Shown: positions 8,205 to 16,279 of the stretch, one piece after another
How the letters are laid out: the number at the start of each line of letters is the position of its first letter
Numbering within the stretch: the stretch's first letter is position 1
Origin: Streptomyces sp. NBC_00878
GTDB lineage: Bacteria; Actinomycetota; Actinomycetes; Streptomycetales; Streptomycetaceae
Length of the DNA stretch: 64,000 nt
NCBI RefSeq assembly: GCF_026341515.1
Contig: NZ_JAPEOK010000001.1
Coordinates: forward strand, 5,580,001 to 5,644,000
Reading direction: 5' to 3'
Made by a program: the position numbers and the translations under genes
The notes under the pieces: generated by a model
What the model was told of the DNA's origin: nothing
Seen by the model: the letters and a program-made list of their open reading frames with translations, nothing else
The model's database searches: none

Positions 8205-9326
8205 GTGCGCGACATGCTGCTCATCGCTCTCTACGCCTTCCTCGGCGCCGCCGGGGCCGGGCTGCTCGGCGCGGGTGCGCTCTGGCTGATCCGGCGGCGT
8301 TCGCTGACCGCGTCGCTCGCCGTGGTCGCCGCCGTGGCCGTGGGCGCGATGCTCGCCGGAACGCTGGTCGTGGCGTGGGCGATGTTCCTGAACACGCACG
8401 ACCTGACCGTCGTGACCACCGTCGTCGCGATGGCCGCCGTCGTCTCCCTCGCGACCGCGCTGCTGCTGGGCCGCTGGGTAGTCGCCCGCAGCCATGAACT
8501 CGCCCTCGCCGCCCGCTCGTTCGGTGACGGCGGTGCCTTCGAGGCGCCCGACGGACCGGCGACCGCCGAACTGGCCGCGCTGAGCCGGGAGTTGGCGGCC
8601 ACCAGCGCGAAGCTCGCCGAGTCCCGCGACCGCGAGCGCGCCCTGGAGACCTCGCGCCGCGAACTGGTCGCCTGGATCTCGCACGATCTGCGCACCCCGC
8701 TCGCCGGGCTGCGCGCCATGTCCGAGGCGCTGGAGGACGGCGTCGCCGCCGACCCCGACCGCTACCTCCGCCAGATCCGCACGGAGGTCGAACGCCTCAA
8801 CGGCATGGTCGGCGACCTCTTCGAACTCTCCCGCATCCACGCCGGGACGCTGGCCCTCTCACCCTCCCGCATCTCGGTGTACGACCTCGTCGGCGACGCC
8901 CTCGCGGGAGCGGATCCGCTCGCCCGCGAGCACGGCGTACGGCTCGTCGGCCACCGGGTCGAAGCTCTGCCGGTCGACGTGGACGGCAAGGAGATGAGCC
9001 GCGTCCTCGGCAACCTCCTCATCAACGCGATCCGCCGTACACCCGCCGACGGCACGGTCGCGGTCGCCGCCGAACGCTCCCCGGCCGGCGGCATCGTCCT
9101 GTCCGTCACCGACGGCTGCGGCGGCATCCCCGAGGAGGACCTCCCCCGGGTCTTCGACACCGGCTGGCGCGGCACCCACGCCCGTACGCCCCCGGCCGGC
9201 GCGGGCCTCGGCCTCGCCATCGTCCGCGGCATCGTGGAGGCCCACCGGGGCCAGGCCGCCGTCCACAACGTCCCCGGCGGCTGCCGCTTCGAGGTAACGC
9301 TCCCAGCGGCGGAAGGCGCACTTTAG
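8205..9326 (+). CDS. sensor histidine kinase
   Basis: 373 residues from a GTG preceded by GGGGAGG. Hydrophobic helices at about 3-28, 36-60 and 66-90 place a very short sensor in the membrane, followed by a HAMP-like segment. The HisKA box carries His160 (AWISHDLRTPL). The ATPase domain has an N box (LGNLLINAIRRTP), DGCGGIPEED and GAGLGLAIVRGI. With almost no extracytoplasmic domain it probably senses a membrane or envelope signal. Cognate partner of the adjacent regulator. Confidence 0.93.
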   Translation: MRDMLLIALYAFLGAAGAGLLGAGALWLIRRRSLTASLAVVAAVAVGAMLAGTLVVAWAMFLNTHDLTVVTTVVAMAAVVSLATALLLGRWVVARSHELALAARSFGDGGAFEAPDGPATAELAALSRELAATSAKLAESRDRERALETSRRELVAWISHDLRTPLAGLRAMSEALEDGVAADPDRYLRQIRTEVERLNGMVGDLFELSRIHAGTLALSPSRISVYDLVGDALAGADPLAREHGVRLVGHRVEALPVDVDGKEMSRVLGNLLINAIRRTPADGTVAVAAERSPAGGIVLSVTDGCGGIPEEDLPRVFDTGWRGTHARTPPAGAGLGLAIVRGIVEAHRGQAAVHNVPGGCRFEVTLPAAEGAL

Positions 9327-9391
9327 CGCTGCGCCCGATCGGGCTGCGGCCTTCAGGGCTGCGGCCTTCAGGGGCGCGGGGAACCATGCGC

Positions 9392-10627
9392 CTACTGGCC
9401 GCGTTCCGGTCCGTCTCCGTCTCCGCGTTCGGCCGTGAGCGCGTGTGCGGCCAGGGTGTTGGCCGCGGCGTCCGTCGCCTCGTCGCCGGGGCCGGTCCAC
9501 ACCAGGGTGAAGGCGCGCCGCCCGTCGAGGGTGGTCGCGGCTCGGGTGTGGAAGCCGAAGGTGTCACCGTGGTGACCCCAGTACCCGCCGTCCGGGGAGG
9601 GCGTCCACATCAGGCCGAGGCCGTATCGGGAGCCCGGCCACGCCTCCGCGACGTCTCCGGCTGTCGGCACGGTCCGGTGCATCTCCGCCTGTTCGGCCGG
9701 GCGCAGCAGGTCGCCGCGCTGCAACGCGGCGAAGAAGCTGTTCACATCGGCGAGTGTGGCGATCAGCGCACCGGCCGCACCGCCGAACGTCTGGTCGCAG
9801 TCGGTGACATCGACCAGGCCCGGCTCGTCGGGGAAGGGGCGGTAGCCGCGTGGGTGCGGGCCGTGGATCAGCGGATCGGTACCGGGAGCGGTCGTGCCAC
9901 GCAGGCCAAGGGGCCGGATGATGCGCCGGGTGACCTGCTGTTCCCAGCTTTCGCCGGTCACCTTCTCGATGATCAGACTGAGCACCTGGTAGCCGGTGTT
10001 GGAGTAGTTGAACGCGGTGCCGGGTGGGAATTCCGGCGGATGACGCAGCGCGATGGCGATGAGTTCCGCCGCGGAATACGTCCGGAAGCGGTGCGTACGG
10101 AACGCCTCCGCCGTACGCAGCTGAGGCATCCCGGCCGCGTCCTCGGGGTAGTCGTACAGGCCGCTGGTGTGCTGGAGGAGGTGGCGGACGGTGATGGCGC
10201 GGCCGTCGTTGCCGTTGCCGGTGATGAGGCCGGGCAGCCGGCGCTCGACGGTGTCGTCCAGCGAGAGCCGTCCCTCGCCCACCAGTTGCAGCACCACTGT
10301 CGCGGTGAACGCCTTGGTCGTACTGCCGACCCGCATCCGAGACCGCCAGGGCACCGGCCGGTCAGTGCCCAGCACGGCCGTGCCGGCCCGGGCGGTGCGG
10401 GTGCCGTGCGGGGTCGTGACGCGTGCGAGCACCCCCACGGGGCCGGTAGCGGCCACCGCGTCCACATCCGCCTGGAGCCAACCACCCGCCTGGAGCCCAC
10501 CATCCGCCGGTCGACTGTCCGCCGCGGCGGGGGTGGTGACCGGGAGGGCGCCCGAGACAGCGGTAAGGCCGCCGGAGACAGCGGTGAGGCCGAGGGCGGT
10601 GACGACGGTCCGTCTGCTGAGGGTCAT
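9392..10627 (-). CDS. secreted serine hydrolase (beta-lactamase / DD-peptidase family)
   Basis: 411 residues. The ATG at 10627 overlaps the stop of its paralogue as ATGA, which decides the start. The N-terminus has a twin-arginine motif (SRRTVV) and a hydrophobic core, so Tat export is likely. Class C-like motifs are present: Ser102-x-x-Lys105 in GSTTKAF, the Tyr motif FNYSNTGY and a late GHHGDTFG box. Family members are DD-carboxypeptidases or esterases. It is 40-60 % similar by eye to the upstream gene, with one nearly identical DNA block. Confidence 0.9.
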   Translation of the reverse strand: MTLSRRTVVTALGLTAVSGGLTAVSGALPVTTPAAADSRPADGGLQAGGWLQADVDAVAATGPVGVLARVTTPHGTRTARAGTAVLGTDRPVPWRSRMRVGSTTKAFTATVVLQLVGEGRLSLDDTVERRLPGLITGNGNDGRAITVRHLLQHTSGLYDYPEDAAGMPQLRTAEAFRTHRFRTYSAAELIAIALRHPPEFPPGTAFNYSNTGYQVLSLIIEKVTGESWEQQVTRRIIRPLGLRGTTAPGTDPLIHGPHPRGYRPFPDEPGLVDVTDCDQTFGGAAGALIATLADVNSFFAALQRGDLLRPAEQAEMHRTVPTAGDVAEAWPGSRYGLGLMWTPSPDGGYWGHHGDTFGFHTRAATTLDGRRAFTLVWTGPGDEATDAAANTLAAHALTAERGDGDGPERGQ

Positions 10628-11877
10628 GACAGACCTCGGCACAGTGCGTGGTCCACCAGGGGATGCAGTGCGTCGTCCTCCATCGGGATCTTCAAGTGAT
10701 CACCGTTTCCGCTGGTGGAGACCACGATGCCGCGCTTTCCGTCCGGGGTGATCCCGCCACGGGTGGAGGCGCCGAGGGTGTCTCCCCAGTGCGTCCAGTA
10801 GCCACCTCCGCAGCTGAGGTCGAACCACATCAGGCCGAGGCCGTAGCGCATCCCCCACTGAGTGAACTCGGGTACCGGGACGGTCTTCATCATCTCGGCG
10901 AGCTGGGCCCGCTTCAGCAGCTTGCCGCCGATCAGCGCTGTGTGGAACCGGCCCAGATCCTTCGTGGTGCTCACGATGGAGCCCTCGGCGTCCGCGTCCT
11001 TCATATTGAGCACCGTGGTGTCGAACCACGGCTCGCCCTCGGCGAACTGGTAGTACGTGCGCGGGTGCGGCAGCGGCAGATAGGGGCGGTGACCAGGGAC
11101 GAACGTACCGGTCAGCTCCAGCGGGACGATGATGCGCGAGGTGACCTCCTGATCCCAGGAGCGCCCCGTCACCGCTTGGACGACCAGTCCGGCCAGGATG
11201 TAGTTGGTGTTGGAGTACTCCCACCGGGTGCCGGGGGCGCTGCTGGGCCGGTGCCGCATGGCCAGCTTCACCACGTACCGGGGGTCGTGCGCGTCGTAGC
11301 GGTGCTTCTCGAACTCCTTCGCGTTCTCCCAGCCCGGCAGGTCGGAGACCGTGGGGAGTCCGCTGGTGTGCTGGAGGAGGTGGCGGATGGTGATGGCGCG
11401 GCCGTCGTTGCCGTTGCCGGTGACCAGGCCGGGCAGCCAGCGCTCGACGGTGTCGTCAAGCGAGACCCGTCCCTCGCCCACCAGTTGCAGGACAACCGTC
11501 GCGGTGAACGCCTTGGTCGCGCTGCCGATCCGGATCGAGGAGTGCCACGCCACCGGCCGGTCGGTGCCCAGCTCCGCCACTCCGGCACGGGCCCGGGCGC
11601 GCCTGTCCCCGTCCCGTAGATCCGCCAGCACCCCGACCGCCCCCGCCCGGTGCACCGCCTCGGTGTCCCGCCGCAGGTAGGAGGGTGCGTCTGCCCCGGG
11701 TGCGGCGGGTGCGGTACCTGTCTCGGTTGCGGCGGAGGCGCCGGATGCGGCGGGCGTCGCGGAGGACTCCGTCGCGGTCGGCCCCGCCACCACAAGTAAC
11801 GCCACCACGAGCGACGCCGCCGCCATCGAAGCGGCGCGGGCGGCGTGCCGCCTGCGAGGTGTCGTCCTCCGTACCAT
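10624..11877 (-). CDS. secreted serine hydrolase (beta-lactamase / DD-peptidase family), tandem paralogue
   Basis: 417 residues from the ATG at 11877 (GGAG a dozen bases upstream). A basic N-terminus (RRTTPRRRHAAR) and hydrophobic segment (18-32) form a signal peptide. The catalytic motifs are Ser119-x-x-Lys122 (GSATKAF), WEYSNTNY and WTHWGDTLG. Codon 27 is TTA (11797-11799), a rare codon read by bldA tRNA in Streptomyces. Translationally coupled to the second copy, so both are probably co-secreted peptidoglycan or ester hydrolases. Confidence 0.9.
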   Translation of the reverse strand: MVRRTTPRRRHAARAASMAAASLVVALLVVAGPTATESSATPAASGASAATETGTAPAAPGADAPSYLRRDTEAVHRAGAVGVLADLRDGDRRARARAGVAELGTDRPVAWHSSIRIGSATKAFTATVVLQLVGEGRVSLDDTVERWLPGLVTGNGNDGRAITIRHLLQHTSGLPTVSDLPGWENAKEFEKHRYDAHDPRYVVKLAMRHRPSSAPGTRWEYSNTNYILAGLVVQAVTGRSWDQEVTSRIIVPLELTGTFVPGHRPYLPLPHPRTYYQFAEGEPWFDTTVLNMKDADAEGSIVSTTKDLGRFHTALIGGKLLKRAQLAEMMKTVPVPEFTQWGMRYGLGLMWFDLSCGGGYWTHWGDTLGASTRGGITPDGKRGIVVSTSGNGDHLKIPMEDDALHPLVDHALCRGLS

Positions 11878-12044
11878 CACCCGATCTCCGATCAGCCAGG
11901 GCGGAGCCATCGCGCGGCTGTCCCGCGCGATGAGGTACTGCGCCGAGAGAAGCCTTCCCGTCGGCCTCCGCCCGAGAATCTGCCCGTATGGGTGGTTTCG
12001 CCAGGTGAACAAGCTCGCCGATACGCGTCGTGAACGGCGCCGTC

Positions 12045-13028
12045 TCAGTCCGATCCCGCGAACTCCCTCATCCCCTCCGCGAACGCGACCGCCGGCTTCC
12101 AGCCGAGCTCGCTCCGCAGCCGCGAAGAGTCCGCCGTGATGTGCCGTACATCGCCCAGCCGGTACTCCCCGGTCACCACCGGCTCGGGCCCGCCGCCCGC
12201 CGCCGCCAGTGCCCGGGCCATCTCCCCGACCGTGTGCGGCTCCCCGCTCCCGGTGTTGTAGGCGGTCAGCGCCCCCGCCCGCGGCTCGGACTCCAGCGCC
12301 GTCACATTGGCCGCGGCCACATCCCGTACGTGCACGAAGTCCCGTCGCTGGGCCCCGTCCTCGTACACACGCGGGGCCTCGCCCCGGGCGAGCGCCGAGC
12401 GGAAGAAGGAGGCGACGCCCGCGTACGGGGTGTCGCGGGGCATCCCGGGTCCGTACACGTTGTGGTAGCGCAACGACACGGCCGAGCCGCCCGTCGAACG
12501 GGCCCAGGCCGCCGCCAGGTGCTCCTGGGTCAGCTTGGTGGTCGCGTACACGTTCCGGGGATCGACCGGGGCGTCCTCGCCCACGAGCCCGGGTGTCAGC
12601 TCCTCACCGCACGTGGGGCATCGGGGCTCGAACAGCCGCGCGTCCAGGTCGGTGACGGTCCGGGGTCCCGGCCGCACCACCCCGTGCCACTCGCACGCGT
12701 ACCGCCCCTCCCCGTACACGACCATCGACCCGGCGAGCACGAGCCGCCGCACCCCGGCGTCGGCCATGGCGCTCAGCAGCACCGCCGTGCCGAGGTCGTT
12801 GCGCGACACGTATTCGACGGCGTCCCCGAAGCCGTTCCCCAGTCCGACCATCGCCGCCTGATGGCATACCGCGTCGATGCCGGCCAGGGCGGAGGCGACC
12901 GCCCCCGCATCCCGTACGTCCAGCCCGTCCCGCAGATCGAACACGACCGCCTCGTGCCCGTGCGCCCGCAGCGCCTCGACGACCTGGGACCCGATGAACC
13001 CGGCACCGCCGGTGACCAGTACTCGCAT
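12045..13028 (-). CDS. NAD-dependent epimerase/dehydratase (extended SDR)
   Basis: 327 residues from the ATG at 13028 (MRVLVTGGAGFIGS). Contains the GxxGxxG nucleotide site, DLRDGLDVRD acidic adenosine binder, and the YATTK catalytic Tyr-x-x-x-Lys. A family-typical insertion contains CEWHG and RCPTCGEEL, which could hold a structural zinc. Likely a UDP- or GDP-sugar 4-epimerase-type enzyme, possibly linked to the glycosyltransferase/methyltransferase set at 5-7 kb, though the serine hydrolases lie between them. Confidence 0.88.
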   Translation of the reverse strand: MRVLVTGGAGFIGSQVVEALRAHGHEAVVFDLRDGLDVRDAGAVASALAGIDAVCHQAAMVGLGNGFGDAVEYVSRNDLGTAVLLSAMADAGVRRLVLAGSMVVYGEGRYACEWHGVVRPGPRTVTDLDARLFEPRCPTCGEELTPGLVGEDAPVDPRNVYATTKLTQEHLAAAWARSTGGSAVSLRYHNVYGPGMPRDTPYAGVASFFRSALARGEAPRVYEDGAQRRDFVHVRDVAAANVTALESEPRAGALTAYNTGSGEPHTVGEMARALAAAGGGPEPVVTGEYRLGDVRHITADSSRLRSELGWKPAVAFAEGMREFAGSD

Positions 13029-13103
13029 ACGCGTCACGCTAGGACCGCGAGGTCTCCCGGCGGCACTACCACGCCCATGCCGTCACAGGTCCGTAAGACC
13101 TGG

Positions 13104-13832
13104 TCAGACGTGGCCCGCGCGGTAGACCAGGAGTGCGATCTGTACGCGGTTGTTGAGGCCGAGTCTGGTCAGGATGTGGGAGACGTGGGCCTTCACCGTG
13201 GGCAGGCTCATGTGGCGGGCGGCGGCGATCTCCGCGTTGGTCCTGCCCTCGGCGACGGCCAGGGCGACCTCCCGCTCCCGGGCGCCGAGCCGGTCCAGCA
13301 TCGCTTCGGCCTTCTTCCGTTCCTCGTGGCGGGAGGGGCCGGGGACGCCCGCGGGGTCGGTCACCGTGTCGATCAGCTGCCTGACGGCGGCGGAGGACAG
13401 GACGGGCTCTCCCGCCATGACGTTGCGTACGGCCGCCACGATCTGGGCCGGGGGCGTGTGCTTGAGGATGTAGCCCGCGGCTCCGGCGCGCAGGGCCTGG
13501 AGGACGTAGCTGTCGGTGGTGAAGGTGGTGAGGATCAGCACTTCCGGAGGCCGTGGCCGCTGCCGTTGCCGGAGCGCCGCGGTGGCCGCGAGACCGTCCG
13601 TCTTCGGCATCCGGATGTCCATGAGGACGAGATCCGGACGGTACTCGTCCACGAGTGCCTGCACGTCGGCTCCGTCGGCCGCCTCCGCGACGACGTCGAT
13701 GTCCTCGGCCGCCGACAGCATGAGGCGCAGTCCGGCGCGTACCAGGGGGTCGTCGTCGACGACGAGCAGACGGATGCGGTGGGCCGGGGCGCTCGTCCCG
13801 GAGGTCGCCGGGTCGTCCGCCCGGGGAGTCAT
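13104..13832 (-). CDS. NarL/LuxR-family response regulator
   Basis: 242 residues if started at the ATG that overlaps the kinase stop as ATGA; an ATG nine bases earlier (13841) is also in frame. Receiver domain with DDD near residue 26 and phospho-acceptor Asp72 (LVLMDIRMPKTDG); C-terminal LuxR HTH (LGAREREVALAVAEGRTNAEIAA, LPTVKAHVSHIL). Partner of the overlapping histidine kinase. Targets unknown, though the pair is about 4 kb from the end of the biosynthetic operon. Confidence 0.93.
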   Translation of the reverse strand: MTPRADDPATSGTSAPAHRIRLLVVDDDPLVRAGLRLMLSAAEDIDVVAEAADGADVQALVDEYRPDLVLMDIRMPKTDGLAATAALRQRQRPRPPEVLILTTFTTDSYVLQALRAGAAGYILKHTPPAQIVAAVRNVMAGEPVLSSAAVRQLIDTVTDPAGVPGPSRHEERKKAEAMLDRLGAREREVALAVAEGRTNAEIAAARHMSLPTVKAHVSHILTRLGLNNRVQIALLVYRAGHV

Positions 13833-15103
13833 GCCGTCCATGGGAGCCAGACGTCGAGGTGGAAGTCGGTGGGTGTGGTGCGGTGGCGCAGGCGCCCGCC
13901 CGCGAGGTCGACCCGCTCCCGCATGCCGATGAGCCCTTGACCGGAGCCCGGTACGGAACCTTGCGCCGAACCCTGTACGGGGGCGGCGAGGGCGGCAGTG
14001 TCGGCGGGCGGCGCCGGCTCCAGTGGGTTCGTCACCTGAATGGTCAGGCCGGTGCCGGGGCCGCCCTCAAGCGTGAGCGTCACCGGGGCGCCGGGGGCGT
14101 GCTTGCGGTGGTTGGTCAGGGCTTCCTGGAGCAGCCGGTAGGCCGTGCGTGCGAGCGCCGGCGACATGGTGGCCGGGTCGTCGAGCCGCTCCCGCAGGTG
14201 GAGTTCCGCTCCTGCGGCGCGCGACTCCTCGATCAGCAGGGCCACGTCCATCCGCGTGGGCTGGGGCGGTTCGGTGTGGTCGCCCACGACGGGGGCCCGC
14301 AGGACCTTCAGTACGTCCTGGAGGTCCTCCAGCGCCCGGGTGGCGCTCTGCCGGATCACGCCCACGGCCTCGGCGAGCTGTTCCGGCGGCGCGCCCGGAG
14401 CGTATTCCAGCGCGCCCGCGTGTATGGACAGCAGCGACAGCCGGTGTGCGAGCACATCGTGCATCTCCCGGGCGATCTCCTCCCTGGCGTGCTGCTGCGC
14501 CTGCTCGGTCCGCAACGCCGCCTCCGTCTCCGCGCGGACCGCCCGGTCCCGCAGGCCCACGACGACCAGGCCCCATCCGACGGCGCCCGCGACCAGGGTG
14601 ACGGCCGACACCGCGGTAGCCAGGGTGAGGGGCTCGGGGGGATACGGGGCGAGCAGGAGGTACGCGGGTACCGGGGCGAGCGCGGCCGCGGTCACCGCCC
14701 AGGTGGTACGGGCCGGGCACCTCGTGGCGACGGTGAACAGGGCGATCAGCATGGGCACCGCCAGGGGCCAGCCGGTGCTGAGGACGATCAGGGTCACCGC
14801 GACCCCGGCGGGGTGGCGCCGCCGCAGACACAGTGCGGCGCAGGCGAGCAGGGGTACGAGGCTGCCGGGTCCCGTGTGCGTCCAGCCGAACGGTTGTATT
14901 CCGCCGATTGACCCGGGCCCCCAGTAATACGGCACCACCCGCTCAAGGAGGCGTTCCGGGGTGCCTTCGCCGACCTGCGGATAGACGGACAGGCCCGAGT
15001 CCTGCGCCCTGGCCACGAGCACGGTCACGGCAGCGGCTGCCGTGGCCACGGTCAGGTCCGCGAGCCCGAGATGGCCACGCCAGGCGTTTCGCACGTCGAT
15101 CAC
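13829..15103 (-). CDS. NarL-type sensor histidine kinase (HisKA_3)
   Basis: 424 residues. Several N-terminal hydrophobic helices (about 18-32, 80-95, 100-165) anchor it in the membrane. The HisKA_3 dimerisation helix carries the phospho-His in EIAREMHDVLAHRLSLLSIHA. The ATPase domain has LLQEALTNHRKHAPGA as N box and GLIGMRERVDLAGG as G box. A Gln-Gly-Ser-Pro repeat (VQGSAQGSVPGSGQG) sits in the ATP lid. The stop overlaps the response regulator start. Confidence 0.92.
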   Translation of the reverse strand: MIDVRNAWRGHLGLADLTVATAAAAVTVLVARAQDSGLSVYPQVGEGTPERLLERVVPYYWGPGSIGGIQPFGWTHTGPGSLVPLLACAALCLRRRHPAGVAVTLIVLSTGWPLAVPMLIALFTVATRCPARTTWAVTAAALAPVPAYLLLAPYPPEPLTLATAVSAVTLVAGAVGWGLVVVGLRDRAVRAETEAALRTEQAQQHAREEIAREMHDVLAHRLSLLSIHAGALEYAPGAPPEQLAEAVGVIRQSATRALEDLQDVLKVLRAPVVGDHTEPPQPTRMDVALLIEESRAAGAELHLRERLDDPATMSPALARTAYRLLQEALTNHRKHAPGAPVTLTLEGGPGTGLTIQVTNPLEPAPPADTAALAAPVQGSAQGSVPGSGQGLIGMRERVDLAGGRLRHRTTPTDFHLDVWLPWTA

Positions 15104-15273
15104 GGAGAAACCGTACCCGCGGATCAGGGAGGGCGGGAGCCCGGTGCGAATTCCTAGACCAAAGTATAGGCGCGCCCTGTTCGTTGGTATGGATGCGTTC
15201 TCTTCATTGGATCAGGTGTGCCGCATTCTTTTTGCCGATTTCCTTTTCCTTGTCGATTTCTACGGTCGACGGA

Positions 15274-16104
15274 ATGGAAATCAAGAAGTCCTCGTCAGTC
15301 ACCTCAGTCACCTCAGTCACATCAGCCGCGTCCGCCTTCCGGGCCGCTGTCGCGCTCGTGGCCGGTGCCTCGCTCTTCCTGGTCGGCGGGTGCAGCACCC
15401 TGAACGGCGTGACCGCTCCCCGTGACGTACGGGAGTCCGCCGCCGCGGCGGCACCCGGAGCACAGAAGAGCAAAGGCGGTGGCGGTGGCGGGCCCGACTG
15501 CGCGGTCGCCAAGTGTGTCGCGCTCACCTTTGACGGTGGCCCGAGCAGGCCCACCCCGAAACTCCTCGACATCCTGAAGGAGAAGAAGGTGTACGCGACG
15601 TTCTTTCTCCAGGGAAAGGGCCACACGGATACGTATCCGGGCACGGTTCTGCGGATGGCCAGGGAAGGGCACGAGATAGCCAACCACACCTGGTCCCACA
15701 AAGTGCTCACGGAGTTGAGTGCCGAGGAGATCGAGGCCGAAATGAAGCCCGTGCAGGACGATGTGCGGCGTATCACGGGCCGCGCCCCGGTGCTGATGCG
15801 GCCCCCGCAGGGGCGGACCGACGACGACGTCTCGGCCGTGATGCGGAGGATGGGGCTGGCTCAGGTCCTGTGGAGCGTCACGGCCAAGGACTACGCCACG
15901 ACCGACACCGCCTTGATCACCCGGCGGGTGCTGGATCAGACGCGCCGGGACGGGATCATCCTGCTGCACGACCGCTACAAGGGGACCGTGCCGGCCGTGC
16001 CGGGCATCATCGACTCCCTGCGCCGGCGCGGCTACACCATCGTGACGGTCTCCCGGCTCCTGGCGCCCGCGTCACCGGAACCCGGGGCCGTGTACCGGCC
16101 CTGA
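15274..16104 (+). CDS. polysaccharide deacetylase (NodB fold), lipoprotein
   Basis: 276 residues. The lipoprotein signal (basic MEIKK start, hydrophobic core, lipobox LVGGC with Cys40) decides the start at 15274. The SVTSVTSVTS stretch is a 9-base repeat. The NodB domain (about 80-265) has TFDGGP (85-90), the metal histidines NHTWSH (138, 142), RPPQGR (176-181) and ILLHD. The usual TFDDG metal aspartate is a glycine here. The family removes acetyl groups from peptidoglycan, chitin or xylan; a cell-wall role on the outer membrane face is likely. Confidence 0.9.
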   Translation: MEIKKSSSVTSVTSVTSAASAFRAAVALVAGASLFLVGGCSTLNGVTAPRDVRESAAAAAPGAQKSKGGGGGGPDCAVAKCVALTFDGGPSRPTPKLLDILKEKKVYATFFLQGKGHTDTYPGTVLRMAREGHEIANHTWSHKVLTELSAEEIEAEMKPVQDDVRRITGRAPVLMRPPQGRTDDDVSAVMRRMGLAQVLWSVTAKDYATTDTALITRRVLDQTRRDGIILLHDRYKGTVPAVPGIIDSLRRRGYTIVTVSRLLAPASPEPGAVYRP

Positions 16105-16192
16105 CCGATTTTTTCCGATCCGGTTCCTCAACAGGCAACCCACACACCGCATTTACCTCTCTCACAAGTCGCTCACAGCGCTGCTCGCATCA

Positions 16193-16227
16193 TGATCACT
16201 GCTGCTTGATCACGGCATCTTGATCAC
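16193..16227. promoter_or_regulatory. three TGATCAC direct repeats with 14-base period
   Basis: TGATCAC occurs at 16193, 16207 and 16221, an exact 14-base spacing, ending about 50 bases before the ATG of the lysyl-oxidase-like gene. TGATCA is itself palindromic. Such an array in an otherwise GC-rich leader looks like a multi-site operator, but no cognate regulator is identified. Confidence 0.5.
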
Positions 16228-16279
16228 TGATCGGCGCCGGGCACGCCACTGACCAATGGCACTCGCAGACGAGGAATCG

